Source: Rhodoferax saidenbachensis
Lineage (GTDB): Bacteria; Pseudomonadota; Gammaproteobacteria; Burkholderiales; Burkholderiaceae_C
Direction of reading: 5' to 3'
Length of the DNA: 64,000 nt
Assembly: GCF_001955715.1 (NCBI RefSeq)
Contig: NZ_CP019239.1
Location: 682,001-746,000, forward strand
In this document: in pieces, positions 26,520 through 35,693 of the stretch
How positions within the stretch are numbered: the first letter of the stretch is position 1
Layout: each line of letters starts with the position of its first letter
Program-made: the position numbers and the translations under genes
Notes under the pieces: model-generated
Databases searched by the model: none
Told to the model about the DNA's origin: nothing
Seen by the model: the letters and a program-made list of their open reading frames with translations, nothing else

Positions 26520-27149
26520 ATGGCGTGGTTAGACACCGCTTGCACAGCGTTTGAAGGCAGCCGCTGCATAAGCAGCGGGACATTGAAGGACGTGGCCCTG
26601 GCCACCAAACCCGTGGTGGACCGCTGGGCCAGCAGCATCAGCCCGCCGCCGGTGCTGATCTTTGACGACGCGACCAGCGAGGTGATCGAGCTGGACTGGC
26701 GCGGCACGCTGGCCGACTTTGTGACGCGGCTGGACGCGCAGGACCATGCCATGCGCAGCGCCACACCCGAGCCCCGAGCGGAGGCAGAAGCGGTCGAAGT
26801 ACCGCGTGGCCCAGGCCGCCCCAAGTTGGGTGTCTCGGCCCGCGAGGTGACCCTGTTACCCCGCCACTGGGAATGGCTGGCCAGCCAGCCGGGCGGTGCT
26901 TCGGTGGCACTGCGCAAGCTGGTGGAAGTGGCGCGGCTGTCGTCCGAAGTCAAAGACCGGGTCCGCAACGCGGCAGCCGCGGGCTACAAATTCATGTCGA
27001 CCATGGCCGGGCACGAGGCCCATTTTGAAGACGCCAGCCGCGCGCTGTTTGCGGGCGACCAGGCAGGGTTTGAAGCACAGATTGCCGGCTGGCCCGCCGA
27101 TGTGCAGGTCCACCTGAAAAAGATATTCAAAGACGCCTTTGCGGCGTAA
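26520..27149 (+). CDS. DUF2239 family protein
   Basis: Protein of 209 residues of the DUF2239 family. Recognised by the N-terminal ACTAFEGSRCISSGTLKDVALA and the strongly conserved central block GRPKLGVSAREVTLLPRHWE with WLASQPGGASVALRKLV. The GRPKLG motif resembles an AT-hook and the helix after it a small DNA-binding element, but the function of the family is not established. It is followed after 18 bases by a MATE efflux gene on the same strand, so a regulatory or accessory role for that transporter is plausible, though inferred. Confidence 0.85.
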   Translation: MAWLDTACTAFEGSRCISSGTLKDVALATKPVVDRWASSISPPPVLIFDDATSEVIELDWRGTLADFVTRLDAQDHAMRSATPEPRAEAEAVEVPRGPGRPKLGVSAREVTLLPRHWEWLASQPGGASVALRKLVEVARLSSEVKDRVRNAAAAGYKFMSTMAGHEAHFEDASRALFAGDQAGFEAQIAGWPADVQVHLKKIFKDAFAA

Positions 27150-27167
27150 ACAAAAAGAGGGAAAACA

Positions 27168-28535
27168 ATGAACACAACAACCCCAACACCCGTGCAGGCA
27201 CCGCCTTTGTGGAAAGGCTACCTGGCCTTTCTGGTGCCCATGATCATCAGCAACATCCTGCAGGGACTCTCCGGCACGGTGAACAACATCTATCTGGGGC
27301 AGATGTTGGGTGTGGGCGCCATGGCGGCCGTGTCGGCCTTCTTTCCTGTGCTGTTTTTCCTGATCGCTTTCATGATCGGTCTGGGGGCCGGGGCCTCGGT
27401 GCTGATTGGCCAGGCCTGGGGCGCCAAAGAGTTTGAACGCGTGCGCGCCATCACCGGCACCACGCTGATGGTGGGCCTGTACGCCGGACTGGTGGTGGCC
27501 GTATTTGGCGGTGCGTTCACCGAAGGCCTGTTGCGTGCGTTGGGCACACCGGCCGACATCCTGCCCGACGCCGTGGCGTATGCGCGCATCAGCATGATGG
27601 CGGCGCCCGGCATCTTTTTCTTCCTGCTCATCACTTCCATGATGCGCGGCGTGGGTGATACCAAGACGCCGCTCAAGACGCTGATCATCGCCACCGTGGT
27701 CGGGCTGGCGGTGACGCCCGCACTGATCCAGGGCTGGTTCGGCCTGCCACGCCTCGGTGTGGCCAGTGGTGCCTGGGCGTCTGTCGTGTCCTTTCTGGCC
27801 GCCATTGCCTGGACGGCCTGGCACATGCTGCGGGTGAACCATCCCATGGCACCCAATGCGGCGTTCAAGCAGCATCTTCGGGTGGACCGCGCCATCCTGG
27901 CCAAGGTGTTGCGTATTGGTCTGCCAACGGGTTTGTCCATGATCACCATTTCCCTGGCCGAAATCGCGGTGCTGTTCCTGGTGAATCGGTATGGCTCGCA
28001 GGCTACGGCGGCCTATGGTGCGGTGAACCAGATCGTGAACTACGTGCAGTTCCCGGCCATCTCGATTGCCATCACCGCGTCCATCCTTGGTGCGCAGGCC
28101 ATCGGGGGCGGGCGCACCCATATGCTGGGCGCCATTGTGCGCACCGGCATTTACATGAACCTTGTGCTGACCGGCTCGCTGGTGCTGCTGGGCTACGCGT
28201 TCTCACGCGCCATGCTGGGCCTGTTCATCACCGACCCGGCCGTGGTGGAACTGGCGCAAACCCTTCTGCACATCATGCTGTGGAGCAGCGTGATCATGGG
28301 CATGTCCATGGTGCTGTCGGGTCTGATGCGTGCCAGTGGTGTGGTGCTGTGGCCCACCGCGATCAGCATGTTTGCGATTGGCTGTGTGGAAGTGCCCGTG
28401 GCCTGGCTGCTCAGCGCGCACTATGGGCTGAATGGCATCTGGGTGGCTTACCCGGTCGCCTTCCTCGTGATGCTGGGCATGCAGACGGCGTACTACCGGC
28501 TGGTGTGGCGCAAGCTGACCATCCGCAGGCTTTGA
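27168..28535 (+). CDS. MATE family efflux transporter
   Basis: Multidrug and toxin extrusion antiporter of 455 residues with the expected twelve hydrophobic segments in two six-helix halves. Typical elements: a conserved start (FLVPMIISNILQGLSGTVNN IYLGQ, split here for length), a glycine-rich segment around MIGLGAGASVLIGQAWGAKE in helix 2, and a symmetric second half beginning IGLPTGLSMITISLAEIAV. It exports cationic drugs or metabolites in exchange for Na+ or H+. An AAAGAGGGAAAAC ribosome binding site precedes the ATG, 18 bases after the DUF2239 stop; expression probably starts at the promoter at 26461-26490. Confidence 0.92.
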   Translation: MNTTTPTPVQAPPLWKGYLAFLVPMIISNILQGLSGTVNNIYLGQMLGVGAMAAVSAFFPVLFFLIAFMIGLGAGASVLIGQAWGAKEFERVRAITGTTLMVGLYAGLVVAVFGGAFTEGLLRALGTPADILPDAVAYARISMMAAPGIFFFLLITSMMRGVGDTKTPLKTLIIATVVGLAVTPALIQGWFGLPRLGVASGAWASVVSFLAAIAWTAWHMLRVNHPMAPNAAFKQHLRVDRAILAKVLRIGLPTGLSMITISLAEIAVLFLVNRYGSQATAAYGAVNQIVNYVQFPAISIAITASILGAQAIGGGRTHMLGAIVRTGIYMNLVLTGSLVLLGYAFSRAMLGLFITDPAVVELAQTLLHIMLWSSVIMGMSMVLSGLMRASGVVLWPTAISMFAIGCVEVPVAWLLSAHYGLNGIWVAYPVAFLVMLGMQTAYYRLVWRKLTIRRL

Positions 28536-28651
28536 ACGCCGGGTTGAAATAAAACGAAACAAACCGCAACCGCCCTGACACCCGGTATCAGGCGCGGCGC
28601 GGCACCATGGCGGTCATGTTCAACCCATCCTTCGGGATTAGAAAGACCTCC

Positions 28652-29134
28652 ATGAAACACTTTTTCAAACGCAATTTCAAACGCACCATGTTTGGCCTGG
28701 CCGGCGCAGCCATTCTGGTAGGTGGCCTTAGTGCCTGCGGCCACCGTGACCGTGAATTTGGCGCCAACCTGAGCGCTGAGCAGTACACGCAAAAGCGCGA
28801 CAAGATGGTCGACAAGGCTGCCAGCAAGCTGGACCTCACCGAAGACCAGAAGAAGCGCTTGGCCACGCTGGGTGACAAGCTATACGAACAACGCACTGCG
28901 CTGATCGGCCAGACCAAAGACCCGCGCGCCGAGATGAAGGCGCTGGTGGCGGGTGACAAGTTTGACGCCGCACGCGCCCAGGCGCTGATCACTGACAAAA
29001 CCACTGCCTTGCAAACCAAGAGCCCTGAAGTGATTGCCGCCCTGGCCGACTTCTACAACAGCCTGAACCCGGCCCAGCAGCAAAAGGTGCGTGACTACAC
29101 GGATGGTCGCGGTCACTGGTTCCGCCGCGGCTGA
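28652..29134 (+). CDS. Spy/CpxP-like periplasmic lipoprotein
   Basis: Protein of 160 residues with a signal peptide ending in a lipobox-like GGLSAC, so probably a lipoprotein. The mature part is helical with an LTEDQKKRLATLGDKLYEQR segment and a second NLSAEQYTQKRDKMVDKA-type helix, matching the LTxxQ periplasmic chaperone family (Spy/CpxP). Such proteins bind misfolded periplasmic proteins or metals during envelope stress. The ATG at 28652 starts the signal peptide; an ATG at 28607 would add 15 residues before it. It stands first in a same-strand group with a response regulator and kinase, the arrangement expected if the system controls its own sensor-associated protein. Confidence 0.85.
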   Translation: MKHFFKRNFKRTMFGLAGAAILVGGLSACGHRDREFGANLSAEQYTQKRDKMVDKAASKLDLTEDQKKRLATLGDKLYEQRTALIGQTKDPRAEMKALVAGDKFDAARAQALITDKTTALQTKSPEVIAALADFYNSLNPAQQQKVRDYTDGRGHWFRRG

Positions 29135-29140
29135 CCCACC

Positions 29141-29440
29141 ATGGCCAGCGCCACACTGAACGCATTGCTGGAGCCCGTGCGCACCCATGGCCGGGCGCTG
29201 CTGGCCGCGTCCGACGAGCCCCATGCCGAGCTGCTGGCCCTGGTGTGGGGCCCGCGCTTCGACCGGGAACATGCGCGGGCGCTGTTGGCCACGTTGCCCC
29301 AGGCCATGCCCGCGGTCATCCAGACGGTGGAGCAGGTGGCCCTGCAGTTTGACGGCCTGCCCGCGGGTGAACAACAACGCCTGCGTCAGCTCATCCTGCG
29401 CCACCACAGCCGGTGGGACAATGCCCAGGCTATTTCATAA
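29141..29440 (+). CDS. Small helical protein, possibly Spy-like
   Basis: Protein of 99 residues, predicted all-helical, without signal peptide or membrane segment. The pattern of the previous protein (ALLAASDEPHAELLALV, FDREHARALLATL, then LPAGEQQRLRQLILRHHS) is repeated, resembling the second half of Spy/CpxP-like proteins. It starts 6 bases after the lipoprotein stop and ends 6 bases before the response regulator, so it is clearly part of the operon. A cytosolic relative of a periplasmic chaperone would be unusual. It could be a decayed duplicate or a new regulator. Confidence 0.7.
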   Translation: MASATLNALLEPVRTHGRALLAASDEPHAELLALVWGPRFDREHARALLATLPQAMPAVIQTVEQVALQFDGLPAGEQQRLRQLILRHHSRWDNAQAIS

Positions 29441-29446
29441 AACTGC

Positions 29447-30133
29447 ATGCACCGCATCCTGCTGATCGACGATGACGCTGAACTGGGCCCACCTTTGGCG
29501 GCCTACTTTGCGCGCTTTGACATGGCGCTCGAATGCGCGCTCACGCCCAGCAATGGGCTGGCGCGCCTGGCGCAGGGTGGTGTGGACGCAGCGATCCTCG
29601 ATGTGATGCTGCCCGAGATGGATGGCTTTGCGCTGTGCCGCGTTATCCGCAAGACCAGTGACATTCCCATCCTCATGCTCACCGCGCGTGGCGAGGTGAT
29701 GGACCGCGTGGTGGGCTTGGAGCTGGGCGCCGATGACTATGTGCCCAAGCCTTTTGAGCCGCGCGAACTCGTGGCCCGCGTGCAGACCGTGCTGCGCCGC
29801 CGTGTGGTGACACCGGTGGCGGGCACAGGGGGGCGTTTGGTATTTGACGGCCTGGTGCTCGACGCCGCCACGCGCACCGTGCAGCGACAGGGCGAAGCGC
29901 TGGAGCTGACCAGCACCGAATTCGATTTGTTGCACCTGCTGGCGCGCGAGCCCGGCAAGGTGTTTAGCCGCGACGACATCCTCAACCAGTTGCGCGGCCA
30001 TGAGGCCGAGCTGTACACCCGGGCTGTGGACATTGTGGTCAGCCGCTTGCGCAAAAAGCTGGAGCCGCTGGACTGCATCAAAACCCTGCGCAACGCGGGC
30101 TACACGCTGGCAGTGGCGCCGGTTACACCATGA
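29447..30133 (+). CDS. OmpR-family response regulator (CpxR/RstA-like)
   Basis: Two-domain transcriptional regulator of 228 residues. The receiver domain carries IDDD near the N-terminus, the phospho-acceptor Asp52 in ILDVMLPEMDG, a Thr in MLTARGE and Lys in YVPKPFEPREL. The C-terminal winged helix has LTSTEFDLLHLLAREPGKVF, RAVDIVVSRLRKKLE and the wing LRNAGYTLAV. It overlaps the kinase gene by four bases (ATGA) and is probably cotranscribed with the Spy-like lipoprotein, suggesting envelope-stress control. Confidence 0.92.
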   Translation: MHRILLIDDDAELGPPLAAYFARFDMALECALTPSNGLARLAQGGVDAAILDVMLPEMDGFALCRVIRKTSDIPILMLTARGEVMDRVVGLELGADDYVPKPFEPRELVARVQTVLRRRVVTPVAGTGGRLVFDGLVLDAATRTVQRQGEALELTSTEFDLLHLLAREPGKVFSRDDILNQLRGHEAELYTRAVDIVVSRLRKKLEPLDCIKTLRNAGYTLAVAPVTP

Positions 30134-31479
30134 GCATGGCGCGTTTCAAGCGGCGGCAGCGCTGGCATAAGCGGGCCCGTCATGCACTGGCCCACTCACT
30201 GCGCGTGCGGCTGGTTGCGCTGTTCCTGTTGCTGGCACTCACCATGGCCGGCACTTTTTTGTTTGGTATGCAGTACGCGCTGGGCATAGGCTGGCGCGAC
30301 GCGGCCAAGCCGCTGTTGCTGGACTACACCGACAAGTTGACAGCCGAGATCGGCAGCCCGCCCAGCGTGGAACGCGCGCAGGCCCTGGTGCAGCGTCTGC
30401 CCTTGTCCATCCGTATCAGTGGTCCGCAGGTCAACTGGCGCAGCCACCCGCAGGAGCAGGTGGATGAACGCGGTTGGACGGACGACCGCTATCGGCCTGC
30501 CGACGAACCGCGCTTTTACGAGCGCACCACGGCAGACGGGCACCGCATCCGTTTCGGCATCAGCGTGCAGGCCTGGCACGATCGGCCGCGTATCGTCGGT
30601 TGGGCCACACTGACTGCGCTGCTGCTGCTCACCTGGATCGCCTACACCCGCGTACGCCGCATGCTGCGCCCGCTGGACGACATCCGCGCCGGGGCCCAGC
30701 GTTTTGGCACCGGCGATTTTGCGCAGCCCATCCCGGTGCGGCACGCCCATCGCCCGGATGAGTTGGGCGAACTGGCCGCCACCATCAACACCATGGGCGG
30801 CGATATCCACCAGATGCTGGAGGCCAAACGCACACTCTTGCTGGCCATCAGCCACGAGCTGCGCAGCCCGCTGACCCGCGCGCGCCTCAACACCGAGCTG
30901 TTGCCCGAGAACGAAGAAATACAAGCCAACCGCGCGGCCTTGCTGCGCGATCTGGCCCTCATGCGCGACTTGGTCACCGACCTGCTGGAGAGTGAACGTC
31001 TGACCAGCCCGCACGCAGCGCTGCACCGCGAGCCGCTGGACATGGCCACGCTGGTGCGTGAGGTGGTGGCCAGCCTGCCCGGCGCGCCCGTGGTCACACA
31101 AACACTAGCGGCCGACCTGCCCACGTTACCGTTGGACCCAACCCGCGTGCGCCTGCTGCTGCGCAACCTGCTGGACAATGCGCTGCGCCACAGCACGTCC
31201 GCCGCGCAGCCGCCCGGTGTTACGGTGTTGGCAACGCCAGAAGTCGGCCTGCAGATACGGGTGCGCGACTTTGGCCCCGGTGTGGATGCAGCGCAGTTGC
31301 CGAATCTGGGTCAACCGTTCTACCGCCCCGACGCAGCCCGCACGCGCGAAGGCGGTGGTGTGGGGCTGGGCTTGTACCTGTGCCGCCTGGTGGCGCAGGC
31401 GCATGGCGGCACGTTTGCTGTGCGCAATGCACAGCCGGGGCTGGAGATCACCGTCATGCTGCCGCCAGTTGCTATCTAA
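30130..31479 (+). CDS. Sensor histidine kinase (EnvZ/CpxA-like)
   Basis: Membrane kinase of 449 residues, partner of the preceding regulator. In order: a basic N-terminus, a membrane helix (about 27-45), a periplasmic sensor of about 110 residues, a second membrane helix (about 155-172), a HAMP region and the H-box AISHELRSPLTRARL with His242. N-box LLRNLLDNALRH, G1 RDFGPGVD and G2 GGGVGLGLYLCR follow. The signal is unknown. The final codons PPVAI and the TAA stop lie within a copy of the dispersed repeat (31468-31526), so the original C-terminus may have been slightly different. Confidence 0.92.
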   Translation: MSMARFKRRQRWHKRARHALAHSLRVRLVALFLLLALTMAGTFLFGMQYALGIGWRDAAKPLLLDYTDKLTAEIGSPPSVERAQALVQRLPLSIRISGPQVNWRSHPQEQVDERGWTDDRYRPADEPRFYERTTADGHRIRFGISVQAWHDRPRIVGWATLTALLLLTWIAYTRVRRMLRPLDDIRAGAQRFGTGDFAQPIPVRHAHRPDELGELAATINTMGGDIHQMLEAKRTLLLAISHELRSPLTRARLNTELLPENEEIQANRAALLRDLALMRDLVTDLLESERLTSPHAALHREPLDMATLVREVVASLPGAPVVTQTLAADLPTLPLDPTRVRLLLRNLLDNALRHSTSAAQPPGVTVLATPEVGLQIRVRDFGPGVDAAQLPNLGQPFYRPDAARTREGGGVGLGLYLCRLVAQAHGGTFAVRNAQPGLEITVMLPPVAI

Positions 31480-31526
31480 ATAGTAGCTGCTTGCGCACAT
31501 TTCATAAGGGTCGCTGGCCTTTTTGG
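31468..31526 (+). repeat. Dispersed 60-bp repeat, copy at the kinase 3' end
   Basis: Begins GTTGCTATCTAAATAGTAGC, continues TGCTTGCGCACATTTCATAA and ends GGGTCGCTGGCCTTTTTGG. The kinase stop codon TAA (31477-31479) lies inside it. The right end can pair GGTC/GGCC-type bases and runs into TTTTT, resembling a weak terminator. Confidence 0.85.
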
Positions 31527-31654
31527 CATGTAATTTCCGAGTGGGGCGCGGGTGGATGGCGGACCCCAGAGGCACGCGCCTTCGGTCTTGCATTACAGTT
31601 CAACGTCTACCCGGCGGTAATCGCCGCCCGCTCCCTTTCCCACCACCCCCTCCC

Positions 31655-32761
<1,107 letters not shown>

Positions 32762-32763
32762 TG

Positions 32764-32821
32764 AAATAGGGCTCTAGCACTCGTGGATATTGCGCAAGCA
32801 GCTTCTTATTTGATAGCAATT
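32764..32821 (-). repeat. Dispersed 60-bp repeat, copy between adhC and fghA
   Basis: Inverted copy. On the minus strand it reads TTGCTATCAAATAAGAAGCT, GCTTGCGCAATATCCACGAG and TGCTAGAGCCCTATTT. It fills almost the whole adhC-fghA gap, starting two bases after the adhC TGA and ending one base before the fghA ATG, so it takes the place of the ribosome binding site. Confidence 0.88.
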
Positions 32822-32822
32822 A

Positions 32823-33689
32823 ATGTCATCTTCTTCCCTTGAACTGATCAGCGAACACGCCTGCTTCGGCGGCGTGCAGCGCTTCTACCAGCACGCATCC
32901 AACGCCATCGGCCTGCCCATGCGTTTCTCGGTGTTCCTGCCGCCGCAGGCACTGCAGGGCGGGTCCAACAAGGTGCCCGGACTGGTCTATCTGGCGGGCC
33001 TGACCTGCAACGAAGAAACCTTCATGACCAAGGGCGGCGCGCAACGCTTGGCGGCTGAACTGGGGCTGGCGCTGATCGCGCCCGATACCAGCCCGCGCGG
33101 CGCCAACCTGCCTGGCGACAGCGAGAGCTGGGATTTCGGCGTGGGCGCCGGGTTTTACCTCGACGCGACGCAAGCGCCGTGGGCCAAGCACTACCGCATG
33201 GAGAGTTACATCACCTCCGAGCTCCTGGACGTGGTGGCGCAGGCGCTGCCTGTCGACACACAGCGGCTGGGCCTCTTCGGCCACTCCATGGGCGGCCACG
33301 GCGCGTTGTCGTTGGCGCTCAAACACCCGCAGTTGTTCAAGTCAGTTTCTGCCTTCGCCCCCATCTGCGCGCCCAGCCAGTGCCCCTGGGGCCACAAGGC
33401 TTTCGCCGGTTACCTGGGCGCCGACACTGCTACCTGGGCTGCCCACGACAGCAGCGCGCTGATGGCCGCACGCACCACGGCGCTGTTCCCCCAAGGCATC
33501 CTGATCGACCAAGGCCTGGCCGACAAATTCCTGCCCACCCAGTTGTTCCCCGAAGCCTTTGAAGCCGCGTGCCAAAAGGCTGGCCAACCCCTGACCCTGC
33601 GCCGCCATGCGGGTTACGACCACGGTTATTACTTCATCGCGACTTTTATGGCGGACCATTTGGCGCACCATGCCAAGGCCCTGGCGTAA
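32823..33689 (+). CDS. fghA: S-formylglutathione hydrolase
   Basis: Serine esterase of 288 residues that hydrolyses S-formylglutathione to formate and glutathione, completing the pathway begun by adhC. It shows the typical N-terminus ISEHACFGGVQRFYQH, YLAGLTCNEETFMTKGGAQR, the nucleophile elbow GHSMGGHGA, FAPICAPSQCPWGHKAF and the catalytic His in HAGYDHGYYFIATF. The ATG at 32823 directly abuts the dispersed repeat and lacks a Shine-Dalgarno sequence; the next in-frame ATG is about 32 codons later and would remove conserved residues. Translation may be weak or leader-independent. Confidence 0.95.
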   Translation: MSSSSLELISEHACFGGVQRFYQHASNAIGLPMRFSVFLPPQALQGGSNKVPGLVYLAGLTCNEETFMTKGGAQRLAAELGLALIAPDTSPRGANLPGDSESWDFGVGAGFYLDATQAPWAKHYRMESYITSELLDVVAQALPVDTQRLGLFGHSMGGHGALSLALKHPQLFKSVSAFAPICAPSQCPWGHKAFAGYLGADTATWAAHDSSALMAARTTALFPQGILIDQGLADKFLPTQLFPEAFEAACQKAGQPLTLRRHAGYDHGYYFIATFMADHLAHHAKALA

Positions 33690-33721
33690 ACCACACACCC
33701 AACGTACCTCACGCTTATTCC

Positions 33722-34999
33722 ATGTCCACATTCGAAATAGAAGGCGGCGTGCCCCTGCGGGGCACCATCCGCGCCTCTGGCAACAAAAACGCCATCTTGC
33801 CCATGATTGCGGCCTGCATCCTGACCGACCAGGAGGTGGTGCTGGATAACGTGCCCGACATCATTGATGTGCGCCACATGCTGGACGTGATCGTCGAGAT
33901 CGGCGGCAAGGTGGAGCGCAGCGGCGAGCGCGTGAGCATCCATGTGGCCAGCGTGCGCACCAACGAAATCGGCCAGGTGCTGTGCAACAAGGTGCGCACC
34001 TCCATCCTCTGCGTGGCGGGCTTGCTGCATCGCACGGGCAAGGCACGCCTGCACCCGCCCGGCGGCGACGTGATTGGCCGCCGCCGGCTGGACACGCATT
34101 TTTATGGTCTGCAAAAGTTGGGTGCCAAAGTCACCATCGACGGCACCTACGACTTTGAAGTGGCCGGCGCGCTCACGGGCGCCGAGCTGTTCTTCGATGA
34201 GCCCTCGGTCACCGGCACCGAACACATCCTCATGGCCGCCGCCGTGAGCCGTGGCCACACGTTGATCCGCAACGCCGCCTGCGAGCCGCATGTGCAGGAC
34301 CTGGCGCACCTGCTCAACGCCATGGGCGCCAAGATCACCGGCATCGGCACCAACCAGCTCAGCGTGGACGGCGTGGAGTCGCTGCGCGGCACCACCTACA
34401 CCGTATGCCACGACCACATTGAGGCCGCGTCTTACCTGGCCCTGGCCGCAGCCACGGGCGGCGAGATCACGGTGGAGGGCACCGACAAACACGCCTACGG
34501 CATGTGCCATCGCGTGTTCGAGACGCTGGGCGTGAAGATCGAATTGCACGACAAACACATCTACCTGCCCGCCAACCAAAGCCTGCGCGTGACGCGCGAG
34601 TTTGATGGCGCCATGCCGGTGATTGGCGACGGCCCCTGGCCCCAGTTCGCCACCGACCAGATGAGCTGCATGATCACGCTGGCCACGCAGGTGGAGGGCA
34701 ATGTGCTGTTCTTTGAGAAGATGTTCGAGTCGCGCCTGTACTTTGTAGACAAGCTCATCGCCATGGGCGCGGCTGCCGTGGTGTGTGATCCGCACCGCGT
34801 CGTTATCAGCGGGCGCAGCAAGCTGCGTGGCACCACGCTGCCTTCGCCCGATATCCGCGCCGGTATGGCGCTGCTGGGTGCGGCCCTGTGCGCCAGCGGC
34901 AAATCCACCCTGCAAAATGCCAACATGATCCAGCGTGGCTACGAAAAGCTGGACGAGAAGCTGCTGGCGCTGGGTGCGCGCATCACCCAGAAGGCTTGA
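33722..34999 (+). CDS. murA: UDP-N-acetylglucosamine 1-carboxyvinyltransferase homologue with Asp at the catalytic Cys position
   Basis: EPSP/MurA-fold enolpyruvyl transferase of 425 residues. Canonical MurA transfers enolpyruvate from PEP to UDP-GlcNAc in the first committed step of peptidoglycan synthesis. Lys22 (GNKNAILP), the active-site Arg after the loop, the Asp in FATDQMS and Arg in FESRLYFV and DIRAGMAL are present. The loop that normally reads PGGC is PGGD, giving Asp116 (codon at 34067-34069) where E. coli has Cys115. From the literature, Cys-to-Asp MurA enzymes are active and insensitive to fosfomycin. The gene lies next to formaldehyde genes rather than in a cell-wall or histidine cluster, so it may be a paralogue. 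The start at 33722 is where homology begins. Confidence 0.88.
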   Translation: MSTFEIEGGVPLRGTIRASGNKNAILPMIAACILTDQEVVLDNVPDIIDVRHMLDVIVEIGGKVERSGERVSIHVASVRTNEIGQVLCNKVRTSILCVAGLLHRTGKARLHPPGGDVIGRRRLDTHFYGLQKLGAKVTIDGTYDFEVAGALTGAELFFDEPSVTGTEHILMAAAVSRGHTLIRNAACEPHVQDLAHLLNAMGAKITGIGTNQLSVDGVESLRGTTYTVCHDHIEAASYLALAAATGGEITVEGTDKHAYGMCHRVFETLGVKIELHDKHIYLPANQSLRVTREFDGAMPVIGDGPWPQFATDQMSCMITLATQVEGNVLFFEKMFESRLYFVDKLIAMGAAAVVCDPHRVVISGRSKLRGTTLPSPDIRAGMALLGAALCASGKSTLQNANMIQRGYEKLDEKLLALGARITQKA

Positions 35000-35002
35000 G
35001 AC

Positions 35003-35060
35003 TTGCTATATAAAATATAGCTGCTTGCGCATACTCCATAAGGGCTAGTGCCCTGTTTGG
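35003..35060 (+). repeat. Dispersed 60-bp repeat, copy between murA and the zeta-like toxin gene
   Basis: One of the clearest copies: TTGCTATATAAAATATAGCT, GCTTGCGCATACTCCATAAG, GGCTAGTGCCCTGTTTGG. It starts 4 bases after the murA stop. Read on the minus strand, it supplies the last codons and the TAG stop of the convergent toxin gene. Confidence 0.9.
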
Positions 35061-35692
35061 CTCCAAAGTACCTGCTGCGCCCAGGCGGGCAGCGGTTGTA
35101 CCAGTTCCTTCGTCCAGTCGCCCTTGCACAGCGCTACTGCCGTCAGCGTGTCGGGCGGCGTTGCGTCGTGCGAGTCGTAGAGCACCGCGGCATCGGCCAG
35201 GCGCACGGCGTCAGTCAAGTGGGCCAGTGTGCGCGGGTAGCGTTCCAGAATGCGGTCGGCCGGCACGGGGTGGCCGCCTTCGGCGACGCGCTGCGCCACG
35301 CGCGCCAGCAAGCGCTCGGGCTGGTCCAAAGCCACAACCAGCAGCATGACGAAGAAGCCCTGCGCCTGGGCGCTCTCAATCAACTGAAGTTTGGATGCAT
35401 GTGAAAACACGGTTTCGCTGACGAAAGACTGGCCTGCGGCCAGGAGTTCGGTGCGGCGTGTGTCCGCCCACTGGCGCGCCTGCTCCGAGCGCGCGCCGAC
35501 CTCGGTGATGTGCCGCAGGTGGGTGGTTTCGTACACGTCTGCGTTGACAAATGCAATGTCAGGCGCAATGGTGCCCGCCAGCACCAACGCGCGGTACAGG
35601 GTGGATTTGCCGGCGCCGTTGGGGCCAGCCAGCAGGTAGAAAACGGGCTTGGTTTTGCCACGGCGCTTGCGTGGCGTGGCGGCGGGCGCCAT
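35045..35692 (-). CDS. Zeta-toxin family protein (P-loop kinase)
   Basis: P-loop protein of 215 residues. Walker A is GPNGAGKS at residues 23-30, followed by the zeta-type substrate region FVNADVYETTH and later basic residues (PERLLARVAQR, RILERYPRTL) expected for the phosphate-binding lid. Zeta toxins phosphorylate UDP-N-acetylglucosamine and poison cell-wall synthesis; some chromosomal relatives have other substrates. It lies one base after a ParD-like gene on the same strand, so the two probably form a toxin-antitoxin operon. The C-terminal residues LWSQTGH and the stop come from the dispersed repeat, so the natural C-terminus may have been altered. Confidence 0.8.
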   Translation of the reverse strand: MAPAATPRKRRGKTKPVFYLLAGPNGAGKSTLYRALVLAGTIAPDIAFVNADVYETTHLRHITEVGARSEQARQWADTRRTELLAAGQSFVSETVFSHASKLQLIESAQAQGFFVMLLVVALDQPERLLARVAQRVAEGGHPVPADRILERYPRTLAHLTDAVRLADAAVLYDSHDATPPDTLTAVALCKGDWTKELVQPLPAWAQQVLWSQTGH

Positions 35693-35693
35693 C

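Noticed and set aside
33569..33721. N-terminal extension of the MurA homologue
   Set aside because: The upstream frame overlaps the end of fghA and gives Pro/Gly/Arg-rich sequence with no similarity; the conserved protein starts at 33722.
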